A stretch of 64,000 nt of DNA from NCBI RefSeq assembly GCF_002197845.1, contig NZ_NIDE01000001.1, forward strand, positions 1,488,001-1,552,000, read 5' to 3'. Under the pieces are notes generated by a model that had not been told where the DNA came from, did not search any database, and saw nothing but the letters and a program-made list of their open reading frames with translations. Source of the DNA: Fimbriiglobus ruber. Its GTDB lineage: Bacteria; Planctomycetota; Planctomycetia; Gemmatales; Gemmataceae. The position numbers were made by a program, and so were the translations under genes. Positions 9,467 to 17,731 of the stretch are shown one piece after another (position 1 is the stretch's first letter; each line of letters opens with the position of its first letter).

Positions 9467-9550
9467 GGATAATTCATTGCACACCCCGTGCCAAAGAAGT
9501 CGGGAATTCGCTTCTTAAATTCCGAGAGGGATTCGTCTCTTCCACTAAAA

Positions 9551-10393
9551 CTATGCTGCCGTGTGATGGCTCTCGTTCTTCGCAGGGCGGAGTTGGGCCT
9601 CGAACTGCTTCACGACGTCGACGGCGAACGGGATCGCCGGTCCGCCCCACCCCGCGATGTCGTCGCCGTAACCTGCTTTCAGACCAGCTTGTACGACGTA
9701 AGTGAGCAACGCCCCCACGCCGCACAATTTCTGCGAGGAGAGTTTCGCATCGTAGTCGCGCAGGCGACGATGCAACTCTTCGCCATTCATTGGCAGGACG
9801 GCGGCGGGAAGCATTTTGGTGCCGCTGGGAGTCGAGTTGCGTTTGGGTGCCGGCGTCATAGAGGCATCGCCGTTCTCCACCTTCGGCAAACTGTTTCCTT
9901 GGACCTTGGGACGGGTGTTGGTTGGAAGTTGTGGGGTTTGCGTGAACTGCTTTTTGACTGGGTCGTAATCGGCCCACTGGGCCTGGAGGCGGTAGAGATA
10001 CCGTCCCACGCCGAACTTCACAGCGGCTCTCTTAAGAGCGTCACTAAAGGCGGCCTTGAGGCGGTCGCCGCCGTCCGGTTGTTCGCTCGGCGAGCCGACG
10101 TCCATTTTGGTGACCCACCGGTCGCCGAGCGCGAGCTGCAGTTTGCACGCGACCGACCCGTCCGGCAGCAGTTCGTACTCGTCCTGCCAGCCCTCGACAC
10201 CCAGCACTTCATCGAGTCGGTCCTGGATGACCCGGCAGTCGACATAGGCTAACGCGAGAGCCCGGTTGCCTTTTACCATTTGCGGCTTGAACTTGACCTC
10301 GCGGGCGTCAAACGGTGCCGCCAGAGCCGCGGTCAAGGTTTTAACGCCCTGGCGGCTCGACCCGGTGGCAACCTCGGTCATGGTTCCGTTCAT
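9551..10393 (-). CDS. Rad52/DdrA-like single-strand annealing protein
   Basis: A 280-residue protein whose first 165 residues match the Rad52/22-DdrA domain: ALAYVDCRVIQDRLDEVLG, then WQDEYELLPDGSVACKL, GDRWVTKMDVG and the hallmark DRLKAAFSDALKRAAVKFGV followed by GRYLYRL. Such proteins bind single-stranded DNA ends and promote annealing or protect ends after breakage. Residues 165-280 are low in conserved features and may carry partner or regulatory functions. It is a single-gene unit with its own terminator and a possible operator upstream. Rad52-type annealing proteins are common in phages but also occur as chromosomal DdrA in radiation-tolerant bacteria; no phage genes adjoin it here. Confidence 0.85.
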   Translation of the reverse strand: MNGTMTEVATGSSRQGVKTLTAALAAPFDAREVKFKPQMVKGNRALALAYVDCRVIQDRLDEVLGVEGWQDEYELLPDGSVACKLQLALGDRWVTKMDVGSPSEQPDGGDRLKAAFSDALKRAAVKFGVGRYLYRLQAQWADYDPVKKQFTQTPQLPTNTRPKVQGNSLPKVENGDASMTPAPKRNSTPSGTKMLPAAVLPMNGEELHRRLRDYDAKLSSQKLCGVGALLTYVVQAGLKAGYGDDIAGWGGPAIPFAVDVVKQFEAQLRPAKNESHHTAA

Positions 10394-10436
10394 ATCTCCC
10401 CTCCCAAGAAACAGCAGCGCAGCACCTTAAACCAGC

Positions 10437-10458
10437 ATAGTGTACATTAATTCACTAT
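10437..10458. promoter_or_regulatory. Possible operator upstream of ddrA-like gene
   Basis: An inverted repeat ATAGTG-N10-CACTAT sits 44 bases upstream of the DdrA-like start in an AT-rich pocket, a position fitting a repressor site. It does not match the Deinococcus damage-response palindrome that I know. Purely sequence-based; no regulator is identified. Confidence 0.35.
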
Positions 10459-10508
10459 AACTGATAAGTCGGTTGTTTCGCTGTGAAGCGGGGGCGTAAA
10501 AACGTCCG

Positions 10509-10752
10509 CTCATGAGGCGGCCGAGGTGCTTCGGCCCGACCGTAGGTCTCCCGTCCCGACCCGCCCACCGGCGCTCGGCGCGGGTCTCCGACCCCGCCGC
10601 TCTTCGCGACCGCAGGTCTCCCACGCCAGCCTGGCGCAGGCGGCGGTGTCCGAGGGGGTGAGCGTCGGGAGACCTGCGGTCGCGAAGAGCGGCGGGGTCG
10701 GAGACCCGCGCCGAGCGCCGGTGGGCGGCGATGGCGGCAAGATGTTACGCCC
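10509..10752. repeat. Dispersed GC-rich repeat, copy 1 (one terminal repeat kept)
   Basis: This copy starts with CTCATGAGGCGGCCGAGGTG, the same terminus as the element at 39660-40029. Inside, a GC-rich block (10572-10623) recurs inverted at about 10669-10722, giving a large hairpin. The right terminus is eroded (only the GATGTTACGCCC-like end remains), so it looks like an older copy. The stretch between the ddrA-like start and 10784 holds no gene. Confidence 0.75.
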
Positions 10753-10783
10753 GTAAGCCAGACGGGGCTGAACGCGAATCCAT

Positions 10784-11683
10784 TTACCGCTGGAACTGGA
10801 CCTTCGGTGGCGGCGCCCTGAAGTCGTTGTTGTTATTCGCCCGCATGACGCCACCGCCCAGGACGATCGTGACTCCCAGAATGCCGACGGCGCCCAGTTG
10901 CAAGAAGAAGGGGCGTTTGCACTCCTCGAAGTGGGACAGCACATAGAAGAGCCCGTAAAACGGGACGAACATGCACAGCAACCCCTGCGCGGCACTGTCC
11001 TGGAACGGCACGATCAACAACCAAATTGCACCGACAAATATGAGCAAATAGCAAATGCCGCCTGCCGCAAGGATGATCGGCGGCCATACGAATGAGAGCG
11101 CGACGCACACAAGACTCAAGATTGACGCGACACCCAGGGCGAGTGCGATCGGATTCGACATCAAGAACGAAAGCGGGGCACCGGAGTTGGCTTTCTTCTT
11201 GCGCTTCTTTTTGACACGCCGACGAGGACGGTCGTCGTCCTCCTCCTCGTCCCGCCGTTTGCGGGGGCGGTTATCCTCGTCCTCGTCGTCGTCCCGCCGC
11301 CTACTGCGGGGGCGGTTATCCTCGTCCTCGTCGTCGTCCCGCCGCCTACTGCGGGGGCGGTTATCCTCGTCTTCGTCGTCGTCCCGCCGCCTACTGCGAG
11401 GGCGGTCGTCGTCCTCTTCTCGGCGCCGACCGCGAGGATTGTCGTCATCGTCCTCGGTGTTGCGTCTTTTTTGAGGGTAATCCCGGTCCTGGTGGATTGA
11501 GGGGGCTAAAGTTACGCGACGGGAAGGAGCGACTGGCGTCTCCGCAGGAGGTTCTTCGGGGGCGTTTTCTGGATGTGGCACCTGAAAGCGAGTTTTGCAC
11601 TGGGGGCACGTCGCGATGCGCCCCGCCAGAGTATCGTTGACTTGAAGGACTTTCTCGCATCCGGGGCAAATCAAGCGAAGCAC
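10784..11683 (-). CDS. Zinc-ribbon membrane protein with Arg/Asp repeat linker
   Basis: A 299-residue protein. Residues 5-33 form a CxxC...CxxC zinc ribbon (CPGCEKVL, CPQCKTRF) of the MJ0042 type common in planctomycetes. Residues 70-165 are a highly charged linker with three exact 15-residue repeats (RPRSRRRDDDEDEDN, 94-138) ending in a Lys/Arg cluster (VKKKRKKK). The C-terminal 120 residues hold three or four membrane segments, for example IALALGVASILSLVCVALSF and IILAAGGICYLLIFVGAIWL. It is probably anchored with a cytoplasmic charged region. The function is unknown. Confidence 0.75.
   Translation of the reverse strand: MLRLICPGCEKVLQVNDTLAGRIATCPQCKTRFQVPHPENAPEEPPAETPVAPSRRVTLAPSIHQDRDYPQKRRNTEDDDDNPRGRRREEDDDRPRSRRRDDDEDEDNRPRSRRRDDDEDEDNRPRSRRRDDDEDEDNRPRKRRDEEEDDDRPRRRVKKKRKKKANSGAPLSFLMSNPIALALGVASILSLVCVALSFVWPPIILAAGGICYLLIFVGAIWLLIVPFQDSAAQGLLCMFVPFYGLFYVLSHFEECKRPFFLQLGAVGILGVTIVLGGGVMRANNNNDFRAPPPKVQFQR
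11270..11404 (-). repeat. In-frame tandem repeat, 3 x 45 bp
   Basis: Three near-identical 45-base units encode RPRSRRRDDDEDEDN three times, and a degenerate fourth follows. The near-identity at the DNA level suggests recent expansion by slippage or unequal exchange. Confidence 0.9.
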
Positions 11684-11835
11684 TAATCACCGGGGGGCTA
11701 CGGCAATAAGAGAGTTGGTAAGAGAGTGCAAATTTATCACGCTCCTGCCACACCAGCAAGGGACGTACAGCTGAGCGGCAAGTGACCAGATCAAGGATCT
11801 GTAAGACTGGCGTGACACTCCGCCGTAACCGAAAA

Positions 11836-11894
11836 GTGCGGGGTTCTGCCTGTGGTCGAAGTCTATAACAGCGACCACAGGTAGAGCTCCGCAC
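11836..11894. repeat. 23-bp hairpin whose mismatches are all wobble pairs on the + strand
   Basis: Arms 11836-11858 and 11872-11894 enclose a 13-base loop. The three non-Watson-Crick positions are all G.U or U.G when transcribed from the plus strand, but A.C mismatches on the minus strand. It lies just downstream of the phosphoglucomutase stop (minus strand), so a terminator role is possible, yet the base pattern favours a plus-strand RNA. No gene is seen at 11684-11918. Confidence 0.55.
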
Positions 11895-11918
11895 GCGAAT
11901 GTGTTTCGCGTTGATGTG

Positions 11919-13892
11919 TTACCGACTCAGCTTGTCGGCTCCCGGCTGCGGGGTGGCACCGACGGTGGCCAGCGCGCGGGTGAGGAAGTCGGTGGCCACG
12001 CGCTGCACCGTGGTGTCGATGAGTTTTTGGGTGGCCGCCCAGTCCGCCTCCGGCGTGCCGGCCGTCATCGGGAGCGAACTCACTTCGATGTAGGCCTTCG
12101 CCTTGGGCTCGGTCCCGCTCGGCCGCAGACAGACCTTCGCGCTCACCGATTTGCCGTCGTCGAGGCGGAAGATCAGGAAGTTCCGCGCGGCCTTGTCGGT
12201 CTCACCCTTGTACGACCCCATGCGGCCGTTCTCGTCGCGCAAGTCTTCAAAACCGACGACGGGTAGTCCGCCGATTTCCTTGGGCGGAGTGGCCCGGAGC
12301 GTGTCGAGCATCTTCGCCATGTCGCGCTTGCCTTCCACGCCGGTCATGACAATGTTCAACAACTCATTGCGGTAATAACCGAACTGCCGGGCGAGGTCGA
12401 CGAGCAGTTCGGGAATGGTCCTCCCCTGCCGCTTCAAGTGGAGCGACAGTTCGGCCAGGAGCAGCGCGGCACACGCGGAATCCTTGTCGCGGATCTGGTC
12501 CGTGGCGAGAATCCCGTGGCTCTCCTCGGTCGCGATCACGAAGTCGGCCGGTGTTCCCTTCACGTCGCCGTACTGGCCGGTCGATTCGAGCTGCCACAAG
12601 ACTTCCGCGATGTACTTGAAACCGACGAGCAAGTCGTTCACGATCTGGGCACCGAAATGCCGCGAGATGCGGGTGATCTGCCCCGTGGTGACTTCCGTCG
12701 TCGCGATGATCGGCGACGCCGGCAGGTCGCCGGCGCTCGCCCGGCGGGACAGTTTGAAATGCGTGAGGAGGGCGGCGATTTCCTGTCCGGTCAGGAAGCG
12801 GAACGCCCCCTTCCCGTCCGTCGTCGTGCAGGCGAGACCGCCGAGCCGGTCGGCGTCCGGGTCGGTGGAAATCACCAGGTCCGCCTGCTTCTCCTTGGCC
12901 AGTTTTTCCGCCCGGTCCATGCACTCCGGGACTTCCGGGTTCGGCGTCTTGGTCACGTTCGGGAACTGGCCGTTCGGCTCGGACTGTTCGGGCACGAAGA
13001 TCGGCTTGAACCCCTGGGCTTCCAACACTTCTCCCACGCACATCCCGCCGACGCCGTGCAACGGGGTGTAGACCACGCGGATCTCGCCGGTCTTGGGCGC
13101 CGGAACGAGACTCTGCTTGCGGCAAACCTCGATGTAGGCTTCGTGCGGCGCGTTGTCGAGGAAGAGGGCTTTGCCGCTCTTGACCACGTCCGCCCACGGC
13201 ATCTGCCGGATCACCGTGACCTGGTCGACGAAGTCGCTCATGATCTGGTCGTCGGGCGGGACCGGCTGGGCACCGCGCTCGTCGTAAAACTTGCTGCCGT
13301 TGTCGTCCGGCGGGTTGTGGCTGGCGGTCATGTTCAGCCCGCCATGAGCGCCCAGGAACCGGATCGTATACGAGAGTTCGGGCGTCGAGAGGTATCGCTT
13401 GCTGTCGCCCGGCAGGATGTGCGACTGGATCCCGTTGGCCGCGTACACGCCGGCCGCGAACTGGCAGAAATCCCGGCTCGACAGGTTCATGACCGGGTTC
13501 GGCAGATCCTTGTTGTAGACCCCACGCTTGTCCCGATACTCCCGCACGTCGTAGGCGAGGACGACGCGGAGCGGGTTCGTGCCCGGGAACCGCTGCCGCA
13601 GGTATTCGCAATGCCCCTGGACGCTCGCGCCGAGGGTCCAAAGGTTCATCCGGTTCGGCCCGATGCCGACCGCCCCGCGGCGACCGCCGGTCCCGAACGG
13701 GAGAACCTGATAGAAGGAGTCGAGCAGTCCCGACCATTTCTCGGACTGAATCATCCACTCGATTTGCGGTCGGTATGCGGCGAAATCCGCGTGGTTGAGC
13801 CAGGTTTCGAGGAACTGTGCCGCTTTCTCCTTGAGCGCCGGGTCGGCGTCGATGGTCTGAAACCCTTGGCGAACGGCGGCGAGCAAGTCCAT
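11919..13892 (-). CDS. Phosphoglucomutase / alpha-D-phosphohexomutase
   Basis: A 657-residue phosphohexomutase interconverting hexose 1- and 6-phosphates. Key motifs are the phosphoserine loop TASHNPPDD (Ser at residue 191), the Mg-binding loop DPDADR (344-349) and the C-terminal phosphate-binding RPSGTEPK. The length is nearer the long PGM2-type enzymes than the 450-residue PMM/GlmM class. It should supply glucose 1-phosphate for the nucleotide-sugar pathways used by the polysaccharide genes elsewhere in the window. It is transcribed divergently from the RNA-ligase-like gene across about 100 bases. Confidence 0.93.
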   Translation of the reverse strand: MDLLAAVRQGFQTIDADPALKEKAAQFLETWLNHADFAAYRPQIEWMIQSEKWSGLLDSFYQVLPFGTGGRRGAVGIGPNRMNLWTLGASVQGHCEYLRQRFPGTNPLRVVLAYDVREYRDKRGVYNKDLPNPVMNLSSRDFCQFAAGVYAANGIQSHILPGDSKRYLSTPELSYTIRFLGAHGGLNMTASHNPPDDNGSKFYDERGAQPVPPDDQIMSDFVDQVTVIRQMPWADVVKSGKALFLDNAPHEAYIEVCRKQSLVPAPKTGEIRVVYTPLHGVGGMCVGEVLEAQGFKPIFVPEQSEPNGQFPNVTKTPNPEVPECMDRAEKLAKEKQADLVISTDPDADRLGGLACTTTDGKGAFRFLTGQEIAALLTHFKLSRRASAGDLPASPIIATTEVTTGQITRISRHFGAQIVNDLLVGFKYIAEVLWQLESTGQYGDVKGTPADFVIATEESHGILATDQIRDKDSACAALLLAELSLHLKRQGRTIPELLVDLARQFGYYRNELLNIVMTGVEGKRDMAKMLDTLRATPPKEIGGLPVVGFEDLRDENGRMGSYKGETDKAARNFLIFRLDDGKSVSAKVCLRPSGTEPKAKAYIEVSSLPMTAGTPEADWAATQKLIDTTVQRVATDFLTRALATVGATPQPGADKLSR

Positions 13893-13994
13893 CGCGAGAA
13901 CCTCCGGGCTGACGGGAGTGTCTGGCCTTACGAATCAAATACCTACGGCTACTGTAAGTGCCCGCCCGCCGCGGGGCAATTCGGGGAATCGACC

Positions 13995-14639
13995 ATGTTC
14001 CGCTATCCCAAAATGCCGGGCTCGGGCGCCGCGCCGCTCGGACCGTGCGTGGCGTTCGAGAAGTACGACGGAACGAACCTGCACTGGGAATGGGATCGCC
14101 ACCACGGCTGGTTCGCGTTCGGCACCCGTTCCGCGAGTTACCCGCTCGCGCCCGAAGGCGAGACGGATTTCGCCGCGAACCACACGCAACTTCACGAAGC
14201 CCCGGCTTGTTTCCGGGCTACGCACGCCGAAGAGCTGGCCGCGATTCTCGCCCGGCTCGCAGACGCAGAAGACTTCGACCACGCCGTCGTCTTCACGGAG
14301 TTCTTTGGTCCCCAATCCTTCGCCGGCCTTCACAAGGACGCGGACCCGAAACAGCTCGTGCTATTCGACGTATGGGCCAGTGGTTTCGGCTTCTTCGGCC
14401 CCCGCCGGTTTGTGAATGAGTTCGCGGACGTCCCGATCGCGCGGGTGGTTTACGAAGGGAAGTTCACGGGAAAGTTTGCCGAGGACGTCAGAAAGGGCAA
14501 ATACCCGGTCGCGGAAGGAGTCGTCTGCAAAGGCGGCAATGGGGGTGACGACGTGTGGATGGTGAAGATCAAGACCTACGCTTATCAGGCGCGGCTCAAG
14601 CAGGCGTTCGCGGGCAAGTGGGAGGACTATTGGGAATAG
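13995..14639 (+). CDS. RNA ligase-like nucleotidyltransferase
   Basis: A 214-residue protein carrying the full motif set of covalent nucleotidyltransferases. Motif I is EKYDGTN with the likely adenylated Lys at residue 23; a motif Ia-like FGTRSAS, motif III VVFTEFFG, motif IIIa VLFDVWA, motif IV EGVVCKGG and motif V WMVKIKT follow. The spacing fits T4 Rnl2-type RNA ligases, which seal nicked RNA using ATP. There is little beyond the catalytic domain, so end recognition may need a partner. The ATG at 13995 was chosen because motif I then lies at the usual distance; the open frame continues far upstream antisense to the mutase. No kinase-phosphatase or RtcB partner is adjacent, so the RNA target is unknown. 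Confidence 0.82.
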   Translation: MFRYPKMPGSGAAPLGPCVAFEKYDGTNLHWEWDRHHGWFAFGTRSASYPLAPEGETDFAANHTQLHEAPACFRATHAEELAAILARLADAEDFDHAVVFTEFFGPQSFAGLHKDADPKQLVLFDVWASGFGFFGPRRFVNEFADVPIARVVYEGKFTGKFAEDVRKGKYPVAEGVVCKGGNGGDDVWMVKIKTYAYQARLKQAFAGKWEDYWE

Positions 14640-14938
14640 CGAACTTCGCGGGTCGCCAGGGGAGGTGGTACTCGTTACATGAAAAACGAGTTAGGGAAAT
14701 CGGTTTTTTTCGCGTCCGTTTCGAGACTCCCAGCGCATATCAGTCATGGACAAGCATTCCGCGCGACCTCTCTGCGTCTTATCGTGCGAAATTCTAACGG
14801 ACAGTATAGAGTCGTGTTCCATTAGCACCCTATGGGTGATGGCCTTTGAGGTCGACGCTGAAAAAGCAGACCCAGATTCATTCGTTTTTCAGCACGATCA
14901 CCTCTGCCCGTTTTTTTGTTTTTTCTGGGGGTTCTAAC
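14640..14938. other. Intergenic stretch upstream of DUF1559 gene
   Basis: No gene is seen. The stretch is less GC-rich than the surroundings, has T-runs at about 14704-14710 and 14911-14924, and must contain the DUF1559 promoter and the end of the RNA ligase transcript. No convincing consensus promoter was found. Confidence 0.4.
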
Positions 14939-15907
14939 GTGGTCCACAGATCGTTCAGACGGTCGGCATTTACCCTGATTGAATTGTTGGTCGTCATCGC
15001 AATCATCGCAATTCTGATCGGCTTACTCCTCCCCGCCGTCCAGAAGGTGCGCGAGGCCGCCGCACGGGCGCAGTGTTCAAACAATCTGAAACAGTGGGGC
15101 TTGGCCATCCATAACTACCACGATGCCTACAACGAACTGCCGTATGCACGTGCCGGATACTGGTATCAGGGTACGTTTTACGTATCCGGTCCGGATTCCT
15201 ACGACTACTTTTACCCAATGGTGGGCGGCACGCCTTCCATTTTCCCGGTCACACCGGAAAACGTGGGCGGCTGGATGTGTCGTCTCTTGCCCTACGTCGA
15301 GGACGGGAACCGATTCAATCCGATCGCACAAGCCACAACCTCGGCCCAATATTCCACCGCTTTCTGGAACGTACTTGATCCCACCAGAAACAAATTAATG
15401 GCCTGCCCGTCGGATTATCTGGTCTCGGGAGCAAATGGCATTGGCACCGCGGATTATGTCGGCATGACCGGGAATAATGAAGTGAATGGGAATGACGCAT
15501 CTAACGGTGCGTTCCCGGTCTACTCGGGAAGTGCTTACACCGGAAAAAAGTCGGTGCGTCTCACTTCCATCACGGACGGTACCAGTAATACCGTACTCGT
15601 GGGCGAACGGCCGCCGCCGGCTGATAACGGTTGGGGTTGGTGGGTTGCCAGTGATGGTGACAGCGTCCTGGCCCACCCGAACCGCACAACTGGCTGGATT
15701 GGTAATTGCAACGGCAACGAGATTTTCCGTCCGGATACGCCGAATCCAAATAGCGAAGAATCGGCATGTCACTACTGGAGTTTCCATACGGGTGGAGCAA
15801 ACTGGCTCCTTGGAGACGGCTCGATTCGGTTCATAACCTATAGCGCGGCGGCCACGATCACGCAAATGGCCAGCATCAATGGTGGCGAAATTATCACTCT
15901 GCCGTAA
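14939..15907 (+). CDS. DUF1559 protein with prepilin-type N-terminus
   Basis: The N-terminus has the type IV prepilin cleavage and methylation motif ([20 protein letters not shown], cleavage before Phe), followed by the planctomycete signature [14 protein letters not shown]-like helix and the [20 protein letters not shown] block. Near the end is an exact H-x9-DG motif ([12 protein letters not shown]). DUF1559 families are hugely expanded in planctomycetes and are thought to be surface pseudopilins, but their function is unproven. GTG at 14939 is taken as the start because GGGGG lies seven bases upstream and it gives the usual short leader; an upstream start at 14846 would add 31 atypical residues. 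Confidence 0.9.
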   Translation: MVHRSFRRSAFTLIELLVVIAIIAILIGLLLPAVQKVREAAARAQCSNNLKQWGLAIHNYHDAYNELPYARAGYWYQGTFYVSGPDSYDYFYPMVGGTPSIFPVTPENVGGWMCRLLPYVEDGNRFNPIAQATTSAQYSTAFWNVLDPTRNKLMACPSDYLVSGANGIGTADYVGMTGNNEVNGNDASNGAFPVYSGSAYTGKKSVRLTSITDGTSNTVLVGERPPPADNGWGWWVASDGDSVLAHPNRTTGWIGNCNGNEIFRPDTPNPNSEESACHYWSFHTGGANWLLGDGSIRFITYSAAATITQMASINGGEIITLP

Positions 15908-15997
15908 TTCCCACTGCGGCCGCTTGACTTGTTCTTGGGAGCCGAACGGAACCCGTTCGGCTCCCGAGTTTCGGACACTTTATTTTTGAAACTTTCC

Positions 15998-16465
15998 ATG
16001 AAGACTATTCAAGTACGACTTTGGCATATCGCCCGCGTGCCCCTTAGCGCGTCACTGCTCACTTTGGTCGTCGGATGTGGGTCCGGCAAAACCGATGTCT
16101 CGGGCAGCGTTTCTTACGGTAACAAACCGGTGGTTTGGGGGACCGTAATTTTGGAAGATGAAACCGGAATGGTCCACAACGGAGATATCGATCTCCAAGG
16201 CAACTTCAAGGTTTTAGGTGTTGCCCCCGGGTCGGTGAAGATTGGCGTGACCAGCCCGAGCCCTGTCCAGAACAAGCCGCCGATTAAACGGGCACCTGAA
16301 GACCCGCGCTCCAAGATTGTGGCCCCCGTTGATACTCGTCCCAAACCGCCGAGCGGGGCCTGGTTCGCGCTTCCGCGAGAGGTCGGCGACCCCGGCACGT
16401 CCAAGCTCACCGGCGTGGTCGAACCCGGGAAGCCGTTGAATATCTCGATCGGCGGCGCGAAGTAA
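15998..16465 (+). CDS. Small lipoprotein paired with DUF1559 protein
   Basis: A 155-residue lipoprotein. The signal peptide ends in a lipobox (LTLVVGC, Cys at residue 26 or nearby). The mature part reads like a short transthyretin/carboxypeptidase-regulatory beta fold (VSGSVSYGNKPVVWGTVIL, GNFKVLGVAPGSVKIGV) with a Pro-rich insert. Planctomycete DUF1559 genes are often followed by such a protein, which suggests joint function at the cell surface. The ATG at 15998 was preferred to an upstream start at 15929 because it gives a standard signal peptide. Confidence 0.82.
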   Translation: MKTIQVRLWHIARVPLSASLLTLVVGCGSGKTDVSGSVSYGNKPVVWGTVILEDETGMVHNGDIDLQGNFKVLGVAPGSVKIGVTSPSPVQNKPPIKRAPEDPRSKIVAPVDTRPKPPSGAWFALPREVGDPGTSKLTGVVEPGKPLNISIGGAK

Positions 16466-16500
16466 ACGAGAGTCGTCCTCGCCCGGCGGGCGACGGGGCA

Positions 16501-17618
16501 TCATTTCTTGGCCGCGATCACCCGGTCTTCCGAGGCGAACGGGTAATTCTGGCTCAGTAGTGGGCCGAGACCGAGCATCGGGTCGTCGAGGTCGGCGTGT
16601 AGAACCTCCTTGAACAGCCACGACTTGATGTCATTCGGTTTAACCGGATTTGAATTCACAAGGAACGTGTGGACCTGGCGCCGCCGAATCGTTTCGTTCA
16701 CGCCCGTGTCGAGAACCAGTCCCGGGTGCTTCGCGAGAGGCGTTCCAGGTGCGACCGGCCCGAACGCAGCCGACCCGGCCACGATGGCACTCGTGGGGCC
16801 TTCGATTCCCGTGTACGGCCCACCGCCCTGAAGTCCGCCGATCATGGGTCCTTGAATTCCACCGAACCCAGCTTGGAATCCGCCTGCCCCGTTTCCATTC
16901 GGTACAAGCGACCCGCCCTTGAATCCGCCGCCCATCTTGGCGACAGCTTGCTGCCCTGGTGTCACGAGACTTTTATCAATCGCCGCGACGGCCTGCGTGT
17001 GGTATTTCTTCAGTCGATTAGCCGCCGTGGGTGAGGAACCGGGCGAACGCATGGCAAATGCTGCGATTTTCTCTAACGCCATGGCGTAAGTGCTTGGGTG
17101 TAGATTCCGGGCAAAACGTCGTACACGACCCCTTCGGCACTGCAAACGTAAGTGGCAATGTTGCCCTGAAGGGTCCGTTTCACGGTCAGCCCGTTTCCGA
17201 AGTCGATGGTCACGAGCGGAGCCGGTCGCAGGCTTTCCCACGCCGGCTCGAACGTCTGGTTGATGAACCAGGCCACCTCGCGTGATGAGAACAACACGGT
17301 CCTCGCGAGGCGAGCATTGGTTCAACAGAATTGCCGGTCGAGTTGCCCCATCATGTGAAAAAGCAGAACAGGCTTGCCCGACTTTTTCGATGCCACCTTC
17401 GCGTCGTCAAAAGACTTGTGCCATTTGACGAGCCCGGCGGGAACAACCGGGTTCTCGTCATCGGTCTGAGATTGAATCGTCGCGTGGGCGGCCGCCGGCG
17501 CCGAAACGGGCTTGGCGGCCGCGACGGAGCGCGGGCGGTCGATCGCAGCGACCGACAACGCAAAAGCTCCCAAGGCTGCCGTTCCCCAGCAGAAAACGCG
17601 AACCGAAAAGGCGCGCAT
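16501..17618 (-). pseudogene. Thioredoxin-like secreted protein, interrupted by in-frame UGA and a -1 frameshift
   Basis: One protein can be followed through three segments. From an ATG at 17618, a signal peptide and then a thioredoxin-like start (FDDAKVASKKSGKPVLLFHM) run to LDRQFC, where a TGA (17322-17324) occurs in frame. The same frame continues with TNARLARTVLFSSREVAWFI and VTIDFGNGLTVKRTL to about 17097. There one base is missing in a CCC run, and the sequence resumes in the -1 frame with STYAMALEKIAAFA and a Gly-rich, then conserved-looking C-terminus to 16501. Without repair it is a pseudogene. If the UGA is selenocysteine and the frameshift a sequence error, it is an intact selenoprotein. 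Neither case is proven. Confidence 0.65.
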
Positions 17619-17635
17619 AATCTCTCCCGATGTGG

Positions 17636-17731
17636 TCGAATGTGGAGTGCGGCGCTTGACCGCCGCTTTTGCTTTAAAAAAACTTAAAAACCAAAGCAAA
17701 GCGGCGGTCAAGCGCCGCACTCCACATTCGA
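17636..17731. repeat. Long near-perfect inverted repeat
   Basis: Arms at about 17636-17675 and 17693-17731 are complementary over some 39 bases with a single extra T; the core reads GCGGCGCTTGACCGCCGC. It sits just upstream of the thioredoxin-like start. It could be a terminator for a transcript from either side or a dispersed hairpin element. The rest of 17732-18054, up to mnmG, shows no gene. Confidence 0.85.

Noticed and set aside
10509-10752. CRISPR-like array from the repeated GC-rich blocks
   Set aside because: The repeats are few, partly inverted and lack regular unique spacers; no cas gene is present.
12438-13994. Long open frame on the plus strand running into the RNA-ligase-like gene
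   Set aside because: It is antisense to the phosphoglucomutase, is Arg-rich with no recognisable domain, and the ligase motifs begin only after 13995.
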